A DNA stretch of 64,000 nt from JBDIAG01 sp963835085 (GTDB taxonomy: Bacteria; Actinomycetota; Actinomycetes; Actinomycetales; CAWJMD01). This document shows, one piece after another, positions 37,105-45,537 of this stretch. The stretch lies in assembly GCA_963835085.1 (NCBI GenBank), contig CAWIED010000004.1, positions 1 to 64,000 on the forward strand, written 5' to 3'. The translations under genes and the position numbers were made by a program. Below the pieces are notes generated by a model. It did not search any database and was not told the origin of the DNA. It was given only the letters and a program-made list of their open reading frames with translations. How positions within the stretch are numbered: position 1 is the first letter of the stretch; every line of letters starts with the position of its first letter.

Positions 37105-39321
37105 ATGATGAGTGACGTAGATGCACCGGTGCTGGTGGTCACGGTGGGTACGAGCCCGATGCCGGTCCTGCTTGCCTTGGCGGCGAATGCTGCCGAGGTG
37201 TCTTTGGCGGGCGTTGTTCTGTTGCATTCGGACGAGACTGCGGGGGTGGCTGAGAGGGTCCGTCTTGCTGTGGGTTTCGCGCAGACCGAGATCCCGTTGT
37301 CTCGGGTGCGGACGGTGGGAATTGGTGCGGATGCGAGTGATGTGGCGGCGGTGGTTTCCGCTGTGGAGGAGCAGTTCATCGAGTTGGAGCCGTCACTACC
37401 TCCGGCATCCCCGATAGGCCAAGATGAAGATGAGCCGTCGGTGGGAGTGCAGTGGGGCAGTGGGCGCCGGGTGTTGCTCGACTACACCGGTGGTACGAAG
37501 TCGATGACCGTGGGAGTCGTCGGTTGGCACGATCGCAGGGGTGGAGCGCCGGCGGACCGCTCATATGTGGATGCAACACATGATGTTTTACGCCGTGATG
37601 ACGGAACGTGGGAGCCAGTGCATCCCCCCGTCTGGTTGACGTTGGGGGTGATTGCTACCGCCCACGGCTACACGCTGACTCCTGATTCTCGTTCGGGCAC
37701 GTCGAAGGCGGGTGACGATGCTGAACAACAGGTGGCTACCGCCGTGACAAGACTCGTGAAAGACCATGTGACGCATGCGGCAAGGCATGGCTGCCCGTCC
37801 TGTGCGGCGCTTCTTGGCGGGGTACATGACGTTGGCAACCATGTCGAGATCGCCAAGAACGTGGCGGCTCGCCGTCTACGTGGGGGGGAGCGGTTCACTG
37901 AGTTTGATGTCGTGCTCCGGTGGGGGCACCACGTCGTATGTATCGAGACGAAAACGAGTGGAGACCGGGCGGTTTGGGAATCTGGTTGGGCTGTGCGTCG
38001 AGGTGACACGGTCTTTGGCTCGGGCGCTGCCACCTTGATTCTTCATATCCGCGGGAGGGCTCCGAGCCGGGATCTGCAGAAAACGGGTGCCCTTCGACCA
38101 TCAGCGTATGTCGGGGATTTCACCATTTTGACGCTTCGCCGTTTGGAGAGGTCACCGAACCCTGTCCATGACCACCTTTTTCCGGCCCCACCCCAGTTCG
38201 TGGATCGCCAGGTGACAACCTCAATCGCGCCGGCAGGCCACCTGAGACCGCCGTCGCCTCTGCTCGTTGTGACGGCGGTCGGGTCGTCGCGGTTAGCGCC
38301 GGTGTCGGCGGCGTTCGCTGCTTTGCATCTGTACCGGCGTGATCGACCCGGCTTGGACGCGGGCGACGTTGATGTGCGGATCCTCACCAGCGGCACCGTC
38401 GACGAGACTGCCCTGCAGGCCAGCGTGGTCACGGTCTTGCAGGCTGGCGGCTTCTCCCGTGCCCGTCAGGACGTAAGCATCGTGCGTGTCGATGTCACTA
38501 ACGCGGCAGCGGTCACGGATGCAGCGTTGAGGTTGGTCAACACCGTGGCTGCGCAGGCCGTGTGGTTCGACGGAACGGCTGGGACGAAAGCGGCGACGGC
38601 TGGATTGGTGCGTGCTGCGGCCGTCCTGTCGAACTCCTCGATCGTCTTGTCCGTCACGGACCCTCGAGAGCGTCGAGTGACTATCCGAAGGGGCGACGGT
38701 ATGACTGTGCAGGAGTCACCCCGTGTCGAGTATCCATGGCAGACGATCCTTGCCGGCCTGCCCGCCGCCGTTCGTGATTTCTGGTCTTCCGATGAGGACG
38801 CCACGGCCATACTGGATGCCCTCGCCGGTGTGATCCCGGGCGCGGTGTCGGGGATGGACCTGCTCGACAGAGCGCGCGTCTTTCCTAGTGCAGATCTGCT
38901 GCGCGGCGTGGAAACTCGGGTGATCGCCCTGCCGGTTGTCGATCGGATCGTGGCAGTCGTCATTCTGGACCCGCCCCCGCAAAGGCCGGACCAGCCTCCG
39001 GAGGATGTCGTGACGGAAGGCCTGAGGGCCACTGCACGGACGGGAATGCGGGTGGATGAGGCAGTGGCCGAACACTACGGAGATGCGGTCCAGACTGTTC
39101 TGGTTCCCTCACGGCACCTGGCGGGCGGCCCGTGGAGGATGCGCTCACGGGATGTCGACTTCATGGTGTCGCGGCTGCGATCGGTCGACCGGCCAGGATT
39201 ACCCGTGCTGGTGGTCCCATGCACCATGACGGGGAGGATCCGGGTGCGAGCGGACCTTGTCAAGGATCTCAAACCGCTGCGTGACCTATTCACCGCGGTC
39301 GTCGAGGAATCTCACTCGTGA
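37105..39321 (+). CDS. CARF-nuclease-CARF effector with C-terminal extension (Can1/Card1-like)
   Basis: Second predicted cOA-activated nuclease, 738 residues from ATG 37105 (a second ATG is adjacent). CARF1: VLVVTVGTSPMPVLLALAAN (about 10-30) and VLLDYTGGTKSMTVG (about 122-136), the classical TGGTK. A CxxC (CPSC, about 230) precedes the PD-(D/E)xK site FDVVLRWGHHVVCIETKTSG (Asp about 266, ExK about 279-281). CARF2: LLVVTAVGSSRLAPVSAAFA (about 386) and FDGTAGTKAATAG (about 488). About 200 unassigned residues follow, absent from the paralogue. Its stop overlaps the cas10 start, so it is expressed with the complex that makes its activator. Upstream in-frame codons overlap the leader and are not used. 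Confidence 0.82.
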   Translation: MMSDVDAPVLVVTVGTSPMPVLLALAANAAEVSLAGVVLLHSDETAGVAERVRLAVGFAQTEIPLSRVRTVGIGADASDVAAVVSAVEEQFIELEPSLPPASPIGQDEDEPSVGVQWGSGRRVLLDYTGGTKSMTVGVVGWHDRRGGAPADRSYVDATHDVLRRDDGTWEPVHPPVWLTLGVIATAHGYTLTPDSRSGTSKAGDDAEQQVATAVTRLVKDHVTHAARHGCPSCAALLGGVHDVGNHVEIAKNVAARRLRGGERFTEFDVVLRWGHHVVCIETKTSGDRAVWESGWAVRRGDTVFGSGAATLILHIRGRAPSRDLQKTGALRPSAYVGDFTILTLRRLERSPNPVHDHLFPAPPQFVDRQVTTSIAPAGHLRPPSPLLVVTAVGSSRLAPVSAAFAALHLYRRDRPGLDAGDVDVRILTSGTVDETALQASVVTVLQAGGFSRARQDVSIVRVDVTNAAAVTDAALRLVNTVAAQAVWFDGTAGTKAATAGLVRAAAVLSNSSIVLSVTDPRERRVTIRRGDGMTVQESPRVEYPWQTILAGLPAAVRDFWSSDEDATAILDALAGVIPGAVSGMDLLDRARVFPSADLLRGVETRVIALPVVDRIVAVVILDPPPQRPDQPPEDVVTEGLRATARTGMRVDEAVAEHYGDAVQTVLVPSRHLAGGPWRMRSRDVDFMVSRLRSVDRPGLPVLVVPCTMTGRIRVRADLVKDLKPLRDLFTAVVEESHS

Positions 39322-40961
39322 GGCATTTTGTCGGGGTGGAGATCCGTGGGTTGCAGCGCTATGTGTTCAGTACGCGGCGATTGCTGGACGCTATCGGCCG
39401 GTCGGCGATCATCGCCGATATCGCTGATCCCACGAAGGATCCACTGAAGAGCGCCATTGATGCGGCGGCCGCCACAGTGTTGTTCAGTGGTGCCGGTCGG
39501 GTGACTGTCGAGTGCGATACGCCTGACTCGGCCCGCGTCTTTGCGGCCACGTACAGTCGGTCTCTGCGTGACCTTGACGATGACTTGCAGTTGGTGTGTG
39601 CCGTGGTGAAAGGCGTCGACTACCAACCTTCTCTGATCGCCTGGCAGCTTGTCCTGGCGCGGGCGATGGCGGGCGTCCAGCACTTGCCCGCTCCGAATCC
39701 GGGTTTCTCCGTCCTGTGTCATGTCAGTGGTCGCCCGGCCGACATGATCGTGGACGACCCGCATCGTGGCCGGCAGGCCCTCCAGCACACGGTCGTTGAC
39801 GCCCGGGGCGCCGGCCAACGCTGGCACGACGAACAAGTCGCCGCGCTGGACCTTCCCACTCCTGCTGACCTGGGCCCGAAGCAACGGGCTGCGTGGCGGT
39901 GGACGCTCACCCGTGACCTCGACGAGTTGTCCGCCGACAAAGGCGAGTTCTCGCAACTGGCGGTCATTCACCTCGATGTGAACCGGCTCGGCACAGCCCT
40001 GCTCGCCTATGCCAAGCAGGTCGATCCCACGCAGATGCAGGCAGCGAGCGGCGTCATCGCGGCGATCATCTCCGCACTCAGCACCCATGTGATGACAGTG
40101 GTCGCGGCTGCCGCCCGAGGCGAGGGCAGGCCACGGATTGTTGGGTTTCCGTCTCGGCTGGACGTGGGACTGACCCAACGGCAAGGGCGACGAGGCGCCT
40201 GGATTCTTCCGGTGCGACCGGTCGTCATCGCCGGTGACGACCTCACCCTCGTATGCGACGCCCGTCTTGCGTGGTCCCTGGCCTTGGTGGCGATGGAGTG
40301 GATCAGCGAACCATGTTCCACTCTGCCGGCCACAGATCCGCGTCGGCAACTGTACGAGGTGAGTGAGGCTAGGTACGAGCAGGGAGGTTTCCGCGCAGAC
40401 GACAGACTCGGGTTGACCCTGGGAATCGGTATCGCCGTGATCGGGTCAGGTCTACCGCTATCTCGGGGGTACGCCCTCGCCGAGAGGCTCACCGAGACCG
40501 CCAAGCAGCAACGCTCCGCCGGGGAACACGGTCTTGCCTGGTCCACGGGCGAGCGTGACCATATTGATCAGGCGTACGAAATGCTGACCCGCCGCAACAG
40601 CAACCGCACCGCCCAACCGATCAGCCATGGCCACCTCGGCCAGGACGACGCGGCGCGGATCTTCACCGAACTCCTCGGCCCCCACGGTTTGCGTCGAGAC
40701 AAGGACGGCCCCCCGCGCGGCTGGTTGAAGTCCGCCATCACGCCCCTGCTCGACCCGACCCGGACGTTCCGGACCAAGGATCTGGAGGCTGAACTTGCGC
40801 GGCAAACAATTGCGGGCCGCGGAGCATATACGAGCGACTTCCCCTCGGTCGAAGACGGCCAGCGGGACGCCAAGCTCGCGTTGGTCAGCGACGCACTCGG
40901 ACTCCTTGACCTCCATCTCGACCTGCGATACCCCGAGCGAGAGGATGGCCATGACACATGA
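39318..40961 (+). CDS. cas10: Cas10-family large subunit, HD-less, AGDD cyclase motif
   Basis: Large subunit of the type III effector complex. Only 547 residues, with no N-terminal HD nuclease motif. The first palm domain shows LAVIHLDVNRLGTALLAY (about 214-231). The second has VVIAGDDLTLVCD with A305-G306-D307-D308 at the GGDD position, which normally makes cyclic oligoadenylate. GLTLGIGIAVIGSGLPLSRG follows, as in Cas10 C-terminal palms, then a helical region with YALAERLTETAKQQ. Ala at the first Gly is tolerated in some active cyclases. The tight operon with a CARF nuclease suggests that signalling is retained and DNA cutting by HD is not. Confidence 0.87.
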   Translation: MRHFVGVEIRGLQRYVFSTRRLLDAIGRSAIIADIADPTKDPLKSAIDAAAATVLFSGAGRVTVECDTPDSARVFAATYSRSLRDLDDDLQLVCAVVKGVDYQPSLIAWQLVLARAMAGVQHLPAPNPGFSVLCHVSGRPADMIVDDPHRGRQALQHTVVDARGAGQRWHDEQVAALDLPTPADLGPKQRAAWRWTLTRDLDELSADKGEFSQLAVIHLDVNRLGTALLAYAKQVDPTQMQAASGVIAAIISALSTHVMTVVAAAARGEGRPRIVGFPSRLDVGLTQRQGRRGAWILPVRPVVIAGDDLTLVCDARLAWSLALVAMEWISEPCSTLPATDPRRQLYEVSEARYEQGGFRADDRLGLTLGIGIAVIGSGLPLSRGYALAERLTETAKQQRSAGEHGLAWSTGERDHIDQAYEMLTRRNSNRTAQPISHGHLGQDDAARIFTELLGPHGLRRDKDGPPRGWLKSAITPLLDPTRTFRTKDLEAELARQTIAGRGAYTSDFPSVEDGQRDAKLALVSDALGLLDLHLDLRYPEREDGHDT

Positions 40962-41646
40962 CCTGTTGCGGATCCGGGTGGTCACTCCGATGGCCATTGC
41001 CGGCGCCTCCCACATGGGGACGACTCGCGATCTGGATGTCCGCACCGACCGTCACGGCCTGCCCTACATTCCCCGGTCTCGGGTGATGAGACGACTCAAG
41101 GACGGCCTTCTCGATGTTGTCACGGCCTCCGCAGACCCTGACCTGGCCGAGGCCAGCTTGTCCCTATTCGGCGCGTCCGGAGAAACCGACCCTAGACCGC
41201 GGCTTCTCCGCGTCGGTGATGCGCTCTTGCCGCTGGCGTTACGACAGTCGATTGCGGAAGTTCTGTACAACGCCCCCTACCAGGCCACCGCCACTGAACT
41301 CATCCACGCCGTGACCGAAGCGCTCACCGTGGAGGAGTACTTCACCAAATTCCGTCGTGACGGAGCACCGGAAGACAACACTCTCCGATCTGAGCGACTG
41401 CTCGCACCGGGGGTCGAACTGAGCGCGATACTGAGCTGGTCCAGGCAACCAGACCCTAATGAACTCGGGCTGGCTGCGGCAGCTGTGCTGTGCACAAACC
41501 AACTCGGCAAGGGGCAGACGGATGGCCTCGGGCGTGTCGACCTGGCCCTCTCCTCTTCTCTTGCAACCGATTTCGCTGACGATCGGGAGACTACTCGCGA
41601 GTTGGCACAGGTGTTGATCAGTGGGAGGGGAAGCGCTACCTCATGA
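40951..41646 (+). CDS. Cas7/Csm3-like RAMP protein
   Basis: Backbone subunit of the type III complex, 231 residues from ATG 40951 behind GAGAGG, overlapping the cas10 stop (ATG 40945 is an in-frame alternative). The N-terminal LLRIRVVTPMAIAGASHMGT runs into RTDRHGLPYIPRSRVMRRLK, the RAMP beta-hairpin that carries the RNA-cleaving Asp in Csm3-type proteins. The glycine-rich loop LGKGQTDGLGRVDLAL near residue 190 is the second RAMP signature. Which Asp is catalytic needs structural alignment. Confidence 0.82.
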   Translation: MTHDLLRIRVVTPMAIAGASHMGTTRDLDVRTDRHGLPYIPRSRVMRRLKDGLLDVVTASADPDLAEASLSLFGASGETDPRPRLLRVGDALLPLALRQSIAEVLYNAPYQATATELIHAVTEALTVEEYFTKFRRDGAPEDNTLRSERLLAPGVELSAILSWSRQPDPNELGLAAAAVLCTNQLGKGQTDGLGRVDLALSSSLATDFADDRETTRELAQVLISGRGSATS

Positions 41647-43313
41647 CCAGCATCCGTCTGCCGCTCATGCTTGAACTGGGTGCCGACCTCCTCGTGCCGG
41701 TCCCAGCCGACCCCTCCAGTCGGGTCACCGGTACCTACATCCCGGGTCGCGTGCTGCAGGGAGCCCTCGCCGGTCTCCTTGCCGGGAGTCCCCAGTTCAT
41801 CGACCTGGTGATCCGCCACAAAGGTCTACGACTGAGCGCAGCCCATCCGCTCACCGGCCAAGGCCCGGCGATCCCCGCGCCTCGCTCCTGGCACGTTGTT
41901 ACCGAGGTCGGGCGCGCAGTGGACGCCGAGGTCGCAGACCTCACCGGTACCGCTGTCACCCAGGTGCCTGTCACCCAAGTGCGGGGCCACGTCGCTGTTG
42001 ATGAGGACAACGAGTTGGTGTCCCCGGTCACCGTGCACACCGCCCCACGTATCGGTGTCGGCAGAGACCGAGCCACTCGAACCGCCACCACCACTTCTGG
42101 TGGCCCGTATGAAGATGTCGTCATCCGCGGCGGGCAACGATTCCTCACGGTGTGGCAGATCGACGGCGATGATGATCAGATCGCCGCCACGAAAGCATTG
42201 CTTAAGCATCACCTCACGGCCGGGACATTGCAGCTCGGTGGGGCTCGGAACACGTTCGGCGGGGACGTCACCGTCACCATCTACGACGAGGACGAGTGGC
42301 CCGGCGAGGCCCCCGCGGACGATTGGGACGAGGGGGAGGAGCGGGAGGCGGTTCTACTCACCCCGGCCATCCCGGTGGATCCGGGTACCGGACGGATCGG
42401 CCCGACCGCCCTCGCGGCAGGTTTCGCGCAACTGTCTGACGATATCGAGATCCTGACCACCTGGATTGATCCCATTCGCTACGGCGGGTACAACGCCCTG
42501 TACCGAGGCATGGTCGGCGAACTGTGGGCGGCGGCTCCGGGCTCCGTCGTCCGGCTCCGCGCCCGACGCACCCTGACCGCGGAGGCGGTCGCCACCTTTC
42601 GCCGTTCGACGGTCGGGCTCAAGACCGCTGAAGGATGTGGGCAGTTTCTGCTCCTGATCACCCCCACCGATCAGCTCCTCGATCAGGAGGTCACCGCGGA
42701 GAGCCCGGCTGGTGGTGGGCTCTCGCTTGGTGACGGAACCCGCACCGACTGGCCAGAAGAACCCGCTGTCGACACGGTGACCCTCGCCCTGGCCGCCCGG
42801 CTGTTCCGCAACCAGGCTGAGCAGATTCTCCCGGCACTGGTCGCGGGGCTCCCCACCCCACCCACGGAGCTCACCCGGCATCTGTTTGGGCGGTTGAATG
42901 AACTGTTGTCGACCGCCATGTCTGTTGCGGTCCGCGAGCCGACCGCGGCCCTCACTCTTATCCGGGAAGCCCTCGATGCCAGCCTCGCCGCCGCGCACAC
43001 CACCTCGCGGATACGGGGTTTCGCCAACAAAGCCACTGGAGAGCTGAGCAAGGAAACCGCCACCGGGCGACCCTTGATCGATCTACTCCTCGACTTTACT
43101 GACACCACCAACCCCACCGCAGTGTGGACGCACTTGTCCGAGGGCCTGATCGATCGGTTGAAGGCGTTCGCCCTTCCGTATACCGGTCTGGAACCCACGG
43201 AGTGGGTGAGTGCGCATCGTGCCGATATGCAAATCACGGCCTGGCACATTTATGTCACGCAGGCGCGCCGGAACGCCGAAGCCAGAGGTCGCTCCGGGAG
43301 GCAGGAACCATGA
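41643..43313 (+). CDS. Csx10-like RAMP protein
   Basis: A 556-residue RAMP subunit overlapping the stop of the preceding gene. Csx10-type features are an N-terminal RAMP strand with GTYIPGRVLQGALAGLLAGS, the central HTAPRIGVGRDRATRTATTT followed by a strand-rich region, LQLGGARNTFGGDVTVTI, and a C-terminal glycine loop around SRIRGFANKATGELSKETAT. Csx10 is the Cas5-like subunit and signature of subtype III-D. The assignment is from order and motif pattern. Confidence 0.68.
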   Translation: MTSIRLPLMLELGADLLVPVPADPSSRVTGTYIPGRVLQGALAGLLAGSPQFIDLVIRHKGLRLSAAHPLTGQGPAIPAPRSWHVVTEVGRAVDAEVADLTGTAVTQVPVTQVRGHVAVDEDNELVSPVTVHTAPRIGVGRDRATRTATTTSGGPYEDVVIRGGQRFLTVWQIDGDDDQIAATKALLKHHLTAGTLQLGGARNTFGGDVTVTIYDEDEWPGEAPADDWDEGEEREAVLLTPAIPVDPGTGRIGPTALAAGFAQLSDDIEILTTWIDPIRYGGYNALYRGMVGELWAAAPGSVVRLRARRTLTAEAVATFRRSTVGLKTAEGCGQFLLLITPTDQLLDQEVTAESPAGGGLSLGDGTRTDWPEEPAVDTVTLALAARLFRNQAEQILPALVAGLPTPPTELTRHLFGRLNELLSTAMSVAVREPTAALTLIREALDASLAAAHTTSRIRGFANKATGELSKETATGRPLIDLLLDFTDTTNPTAVWTHLSEGLIDRLKAFALPYTGLEPTEWVSAHRADMQITAWHIYVTQARRNAEARGRSGRQEP

Positions 43314-44857
43314 CCACCAGCACGGACCGTTTCGAGCGTGCTTTGGACCGACTCGCCGGTGTCGGTGGTCGCAGCCACATCATCGCCCAGTGGGATTTCG
43401 CCGCAGTTCTCACCCTCGATGCTGAAACCCACCTTGGTGGTACCCCCACCGATGCCGACCCCTATGCCCGGGTCGACCAGGTCCTCGACCGGGACCCCGA
43501 CTCGGGGCAGCCACGCCTCCGATTCACTACCCTCACCGGTCTCCTCCGACATCACTTGGACGACCGCACCGACGGCTACCGCACCGACCCTCCTCCCGGC
43601 GGCCTGAGCGATGAGGTTTTCGGCACCACCGCGCACGCGTCCAACCTCACCGGGTTGCCGGTTCTCTGGACACCCGGCAAGTACGTCCCCGCCCACCTGA
43701 CCCGAACTCACAACACCCTCGATCCCGCCACCCGCGCCGTCGCGCAGGGTCAGTTGTGGAGTACTGAGGTTCTCACTGTCGGCAACAAGGGCATCCTCAG
43801 TTTCTCCCTCACCGTGCGGCAGGAGACCGAGGAACGGCTTCTTCGAGGGCTTCTCGCCGCTCTTGACGGGCTGCGTATCGACGACTGCGACCGTCTGAGA
43901 GTTGGCGCACGAACACACGTCGGGCAAGGCTTGTGCCACGCAGATCACTGGGTCGCCATTCGCTACGGCCTCACCACGCTCACCGATCTTCTTGATGTGC
44001 GCGGGCCGACCTGGGCCGAACACACCCACAGTGTTACCCAGGCCACCGCCACCAGCCCACACACCACAGCCCGCGCCGCCGTCAATGCCCAACGTGACTT
44101 GCTCGGGGACGGGCCGATCACCGAGATCCCCGATCAGCGAGCGGTCGACACCCTCGACCTCACTATCGCCATCGGTGTCGCCCGCGACAGCGAGGAGAAC
44201 GGGCGCCCGGTCGTCACCCTGCCGGGTCTGCTCCGGGTCGGGGATATCCCCCCACCCGATCAGGAGGACGTCGAGATCGCCCACCGCAGCACTCCTGTCC
44301 CTTCCCAGACCGGTGGCGTCACCTGGGCGCCGGTACTCGGTGTCGCCGGCCTGCACGCCCTTCTGCGTGCCTCCGCCACCCACATCACGAGAGCTCTGTC
44401 CGCGGACCGTACGATCGCCGACCAGTTCGTCACCGGCGTATTCGGTGACCGGCCGGAGCAGCATGCTCCTCGGCCTGGGCGCTTGCGCCACACCGAGGCC
44501 TACCTCACCGACGGCGGTTGGATCCGCCGGGCGCGGGTCGCGATCGATCCCGTCTTCGGCGACTCCATGCCCCACCTGCTCTTCGACGAACTCGTCTACG
44601 CCGGCGGCGCCGCGACCGTTCGCATCCATCTGCGGCAACCCGACGAGCCCACCCGTGGCTTGCTGTATCTCATCGTCCGCGACATGCACGAATGGGGATA
44701 TCTTCAACTCGGTGGAGGAGGTCACGGCCACGTCGTTGCCCAGTCCGCCATCCTGACCGACACTGGTCAGACGACCTGTGACGTGCTCACTGCCGACCCT
44801 ACCCACGCACAGCCCTGGATCGACGCGCTGCGTGAGATTCTCGCTGGAGTATCATGA
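43310..44857 (+). CDS. Large RAMP protein, probably two fused Cas7-like domains
   Basis: 515 residues from ATG 43310 (strong GGGAGGCAGG site), overlapping the previous stop. First RAMP unit: IIAQWDFAAVLTLDAETHLG and RLRFTTLTGLLRHHL, with a closing loop at VGARTHVGQGLCHADHW. Second unit: VDTLDLTIAIGVARDSEENG, VTLPGLLRVG-type region and YLQLGGGGHGHVVAQSAIL. Two glycine-rich loops in one chain imply a duplicated Cas7-like fold, as seen in III-D and III-E-like complexes. No separate small Cas11 gene is visible in the operon. Confidence 0.68.
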   Translation: MTTSTDRFERALDRLAGVGGRSHIIAQWDFAAVLTLDAETHLGGTPTDADPYARVDQVLDRDPDSGQPRLRFTTLTGLLRHHLDDRTDGYRTDPPPGGLSDEVFGTTAHASNLTGLPVLWTPGKYVPAHLTRTHNTLDPATRAVAQGQLWSTEVLTVGNKGILSFSLTVRQETEERLLRGLLAALDGLRIDDCDRLRVGARTHVGQGLCHADHWVAIRYGLTTLTDLLDVRGPTWAEHTHSVTQATATSPHTTARAAVNAQRDLLGDGPITEIPDQRAVDTLDLTIAIGVARDSEENGRPVVTLPGLLRVGDIPPPDQEDVEIAHRSTPVPSQTGGVTWAPVLGVAGLHALLRASATHITRALSADRTIADQFVTGVFGDRPEQHAPRPGRLRHTEAYLTDGGWIRRARVAIDPVFGDSMPHLLFDELVYAGGAATVRIHLRQPDEPTRGLLYLIVRDMHEWGYLQLGGGGHGHVVAQSAILTDTGQTTCDVLTADPTHAQPWIDALREILAGVS

Positions 44858-45537
44858 CCGACCAGCTCGCCCCGACCGGGCTCACCATCGAGGCCCTCAC
44901 TGAGCAGGACACCGTCGACCTCGTCCACCGCTGTCTCACCGGCACGCCTGCACCCCCCACCCATGGCGGGACACGGTGGTGCCTGGCAGAACTTACCGAT
45001 GGTCGACTTACCGGAGTGGACACAGGCCACGGTTGGGTCCTGTCCTGCGACGACTTCCCCGACGATTCCCCCGCCCGTCTCGCCGCCGACAGGTCCGACT
45101 GGTGGCGACTTCAGAGCCTGCGGATCTTCAACCCACATGAGGAACTGCGGATCATCACCACCGACCCCACCATCGACCCGCCACCGCTCCTAGGGTGGCG
45201 CTACACCGACCGCGTTGTCAGCGACCCTGTTGTGGCGCCCCGCGACCGCTATCACCTTCTCGTCGAAGGCCGGGCCGAAGAGGACAGGGGAGAACTCACC
45301 CTAGGGCCTTCTGCTATGACAACCCGCTACCGCTATCGCCACGGCCGCCGCGGTGGTATCACTACCATCCTCCCGCTACCGGCTCGTCGTCCCGTCCTTG
45401 CCGACGGCGTTCTTACCGCCAGCTGGTTGACCATCCGCGAATACTTCGCAGCAGACCCAAGCACCGGCTGTCTTGGGGTCGCCGGACACCGGTACGTCCG
45501 GTTCTTCACCGGTCCACGACCACGGAGGACACCGTGA
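44854..45537 (+). CDS. Csx19-like CRISPR-associated protein
   Basis: 227 residues, coupled on both sides by ATGA/GTGA overlaps. It contains WCLAELTDGRLTGVDTGHGW, WWRLQSLRIFNPHEELRIIT and LLGWRYTDRVVSDP, a pattern resembling Csx19 (TIGR03984), which accompanies Csx10 in subtype III-D. The biochemical role of Csx19 is not established; it is thought to be part of the effector complex. It is longer than typical members because of a C-terminal strand-rich region (GGITTILPLPARRPVLADGV). Confidence 0.55.
   Translation: MTDQLAPTGLTIEALTEQDTVDLVHRCLTGTPAPPTHGGTRWCLAELTDGRLTGVDTGHGWVLSCDDFPDDSPARLAADRSDWWRLQSLRIFNPHEELRIITTDPTIDPPPLLGWRYTDRVVSDPVVAPRDRYHLLVEGRAEEDRGELTLGPSAMTTRYRYRHGRRGGITTILPLPARRPVLADGVLTASWLTIREYFAADPSTGCLGVAGHRYVRFFTGPRPRRTP

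Noticed and set aside
43250..44806. 518-codon minus-strand frame opposite the large RAMP gene
   Set aside because: Plus strand has a strong ribosome site, operon coupling and RAMP motifs; the minus frame is Gly/Asp/Val-rich antisense.
40951..44857. Search for a stand-alone Cas11 small subunit
   Set aside because: No short helical gene lies in the interference operon; it may be fused or absent.
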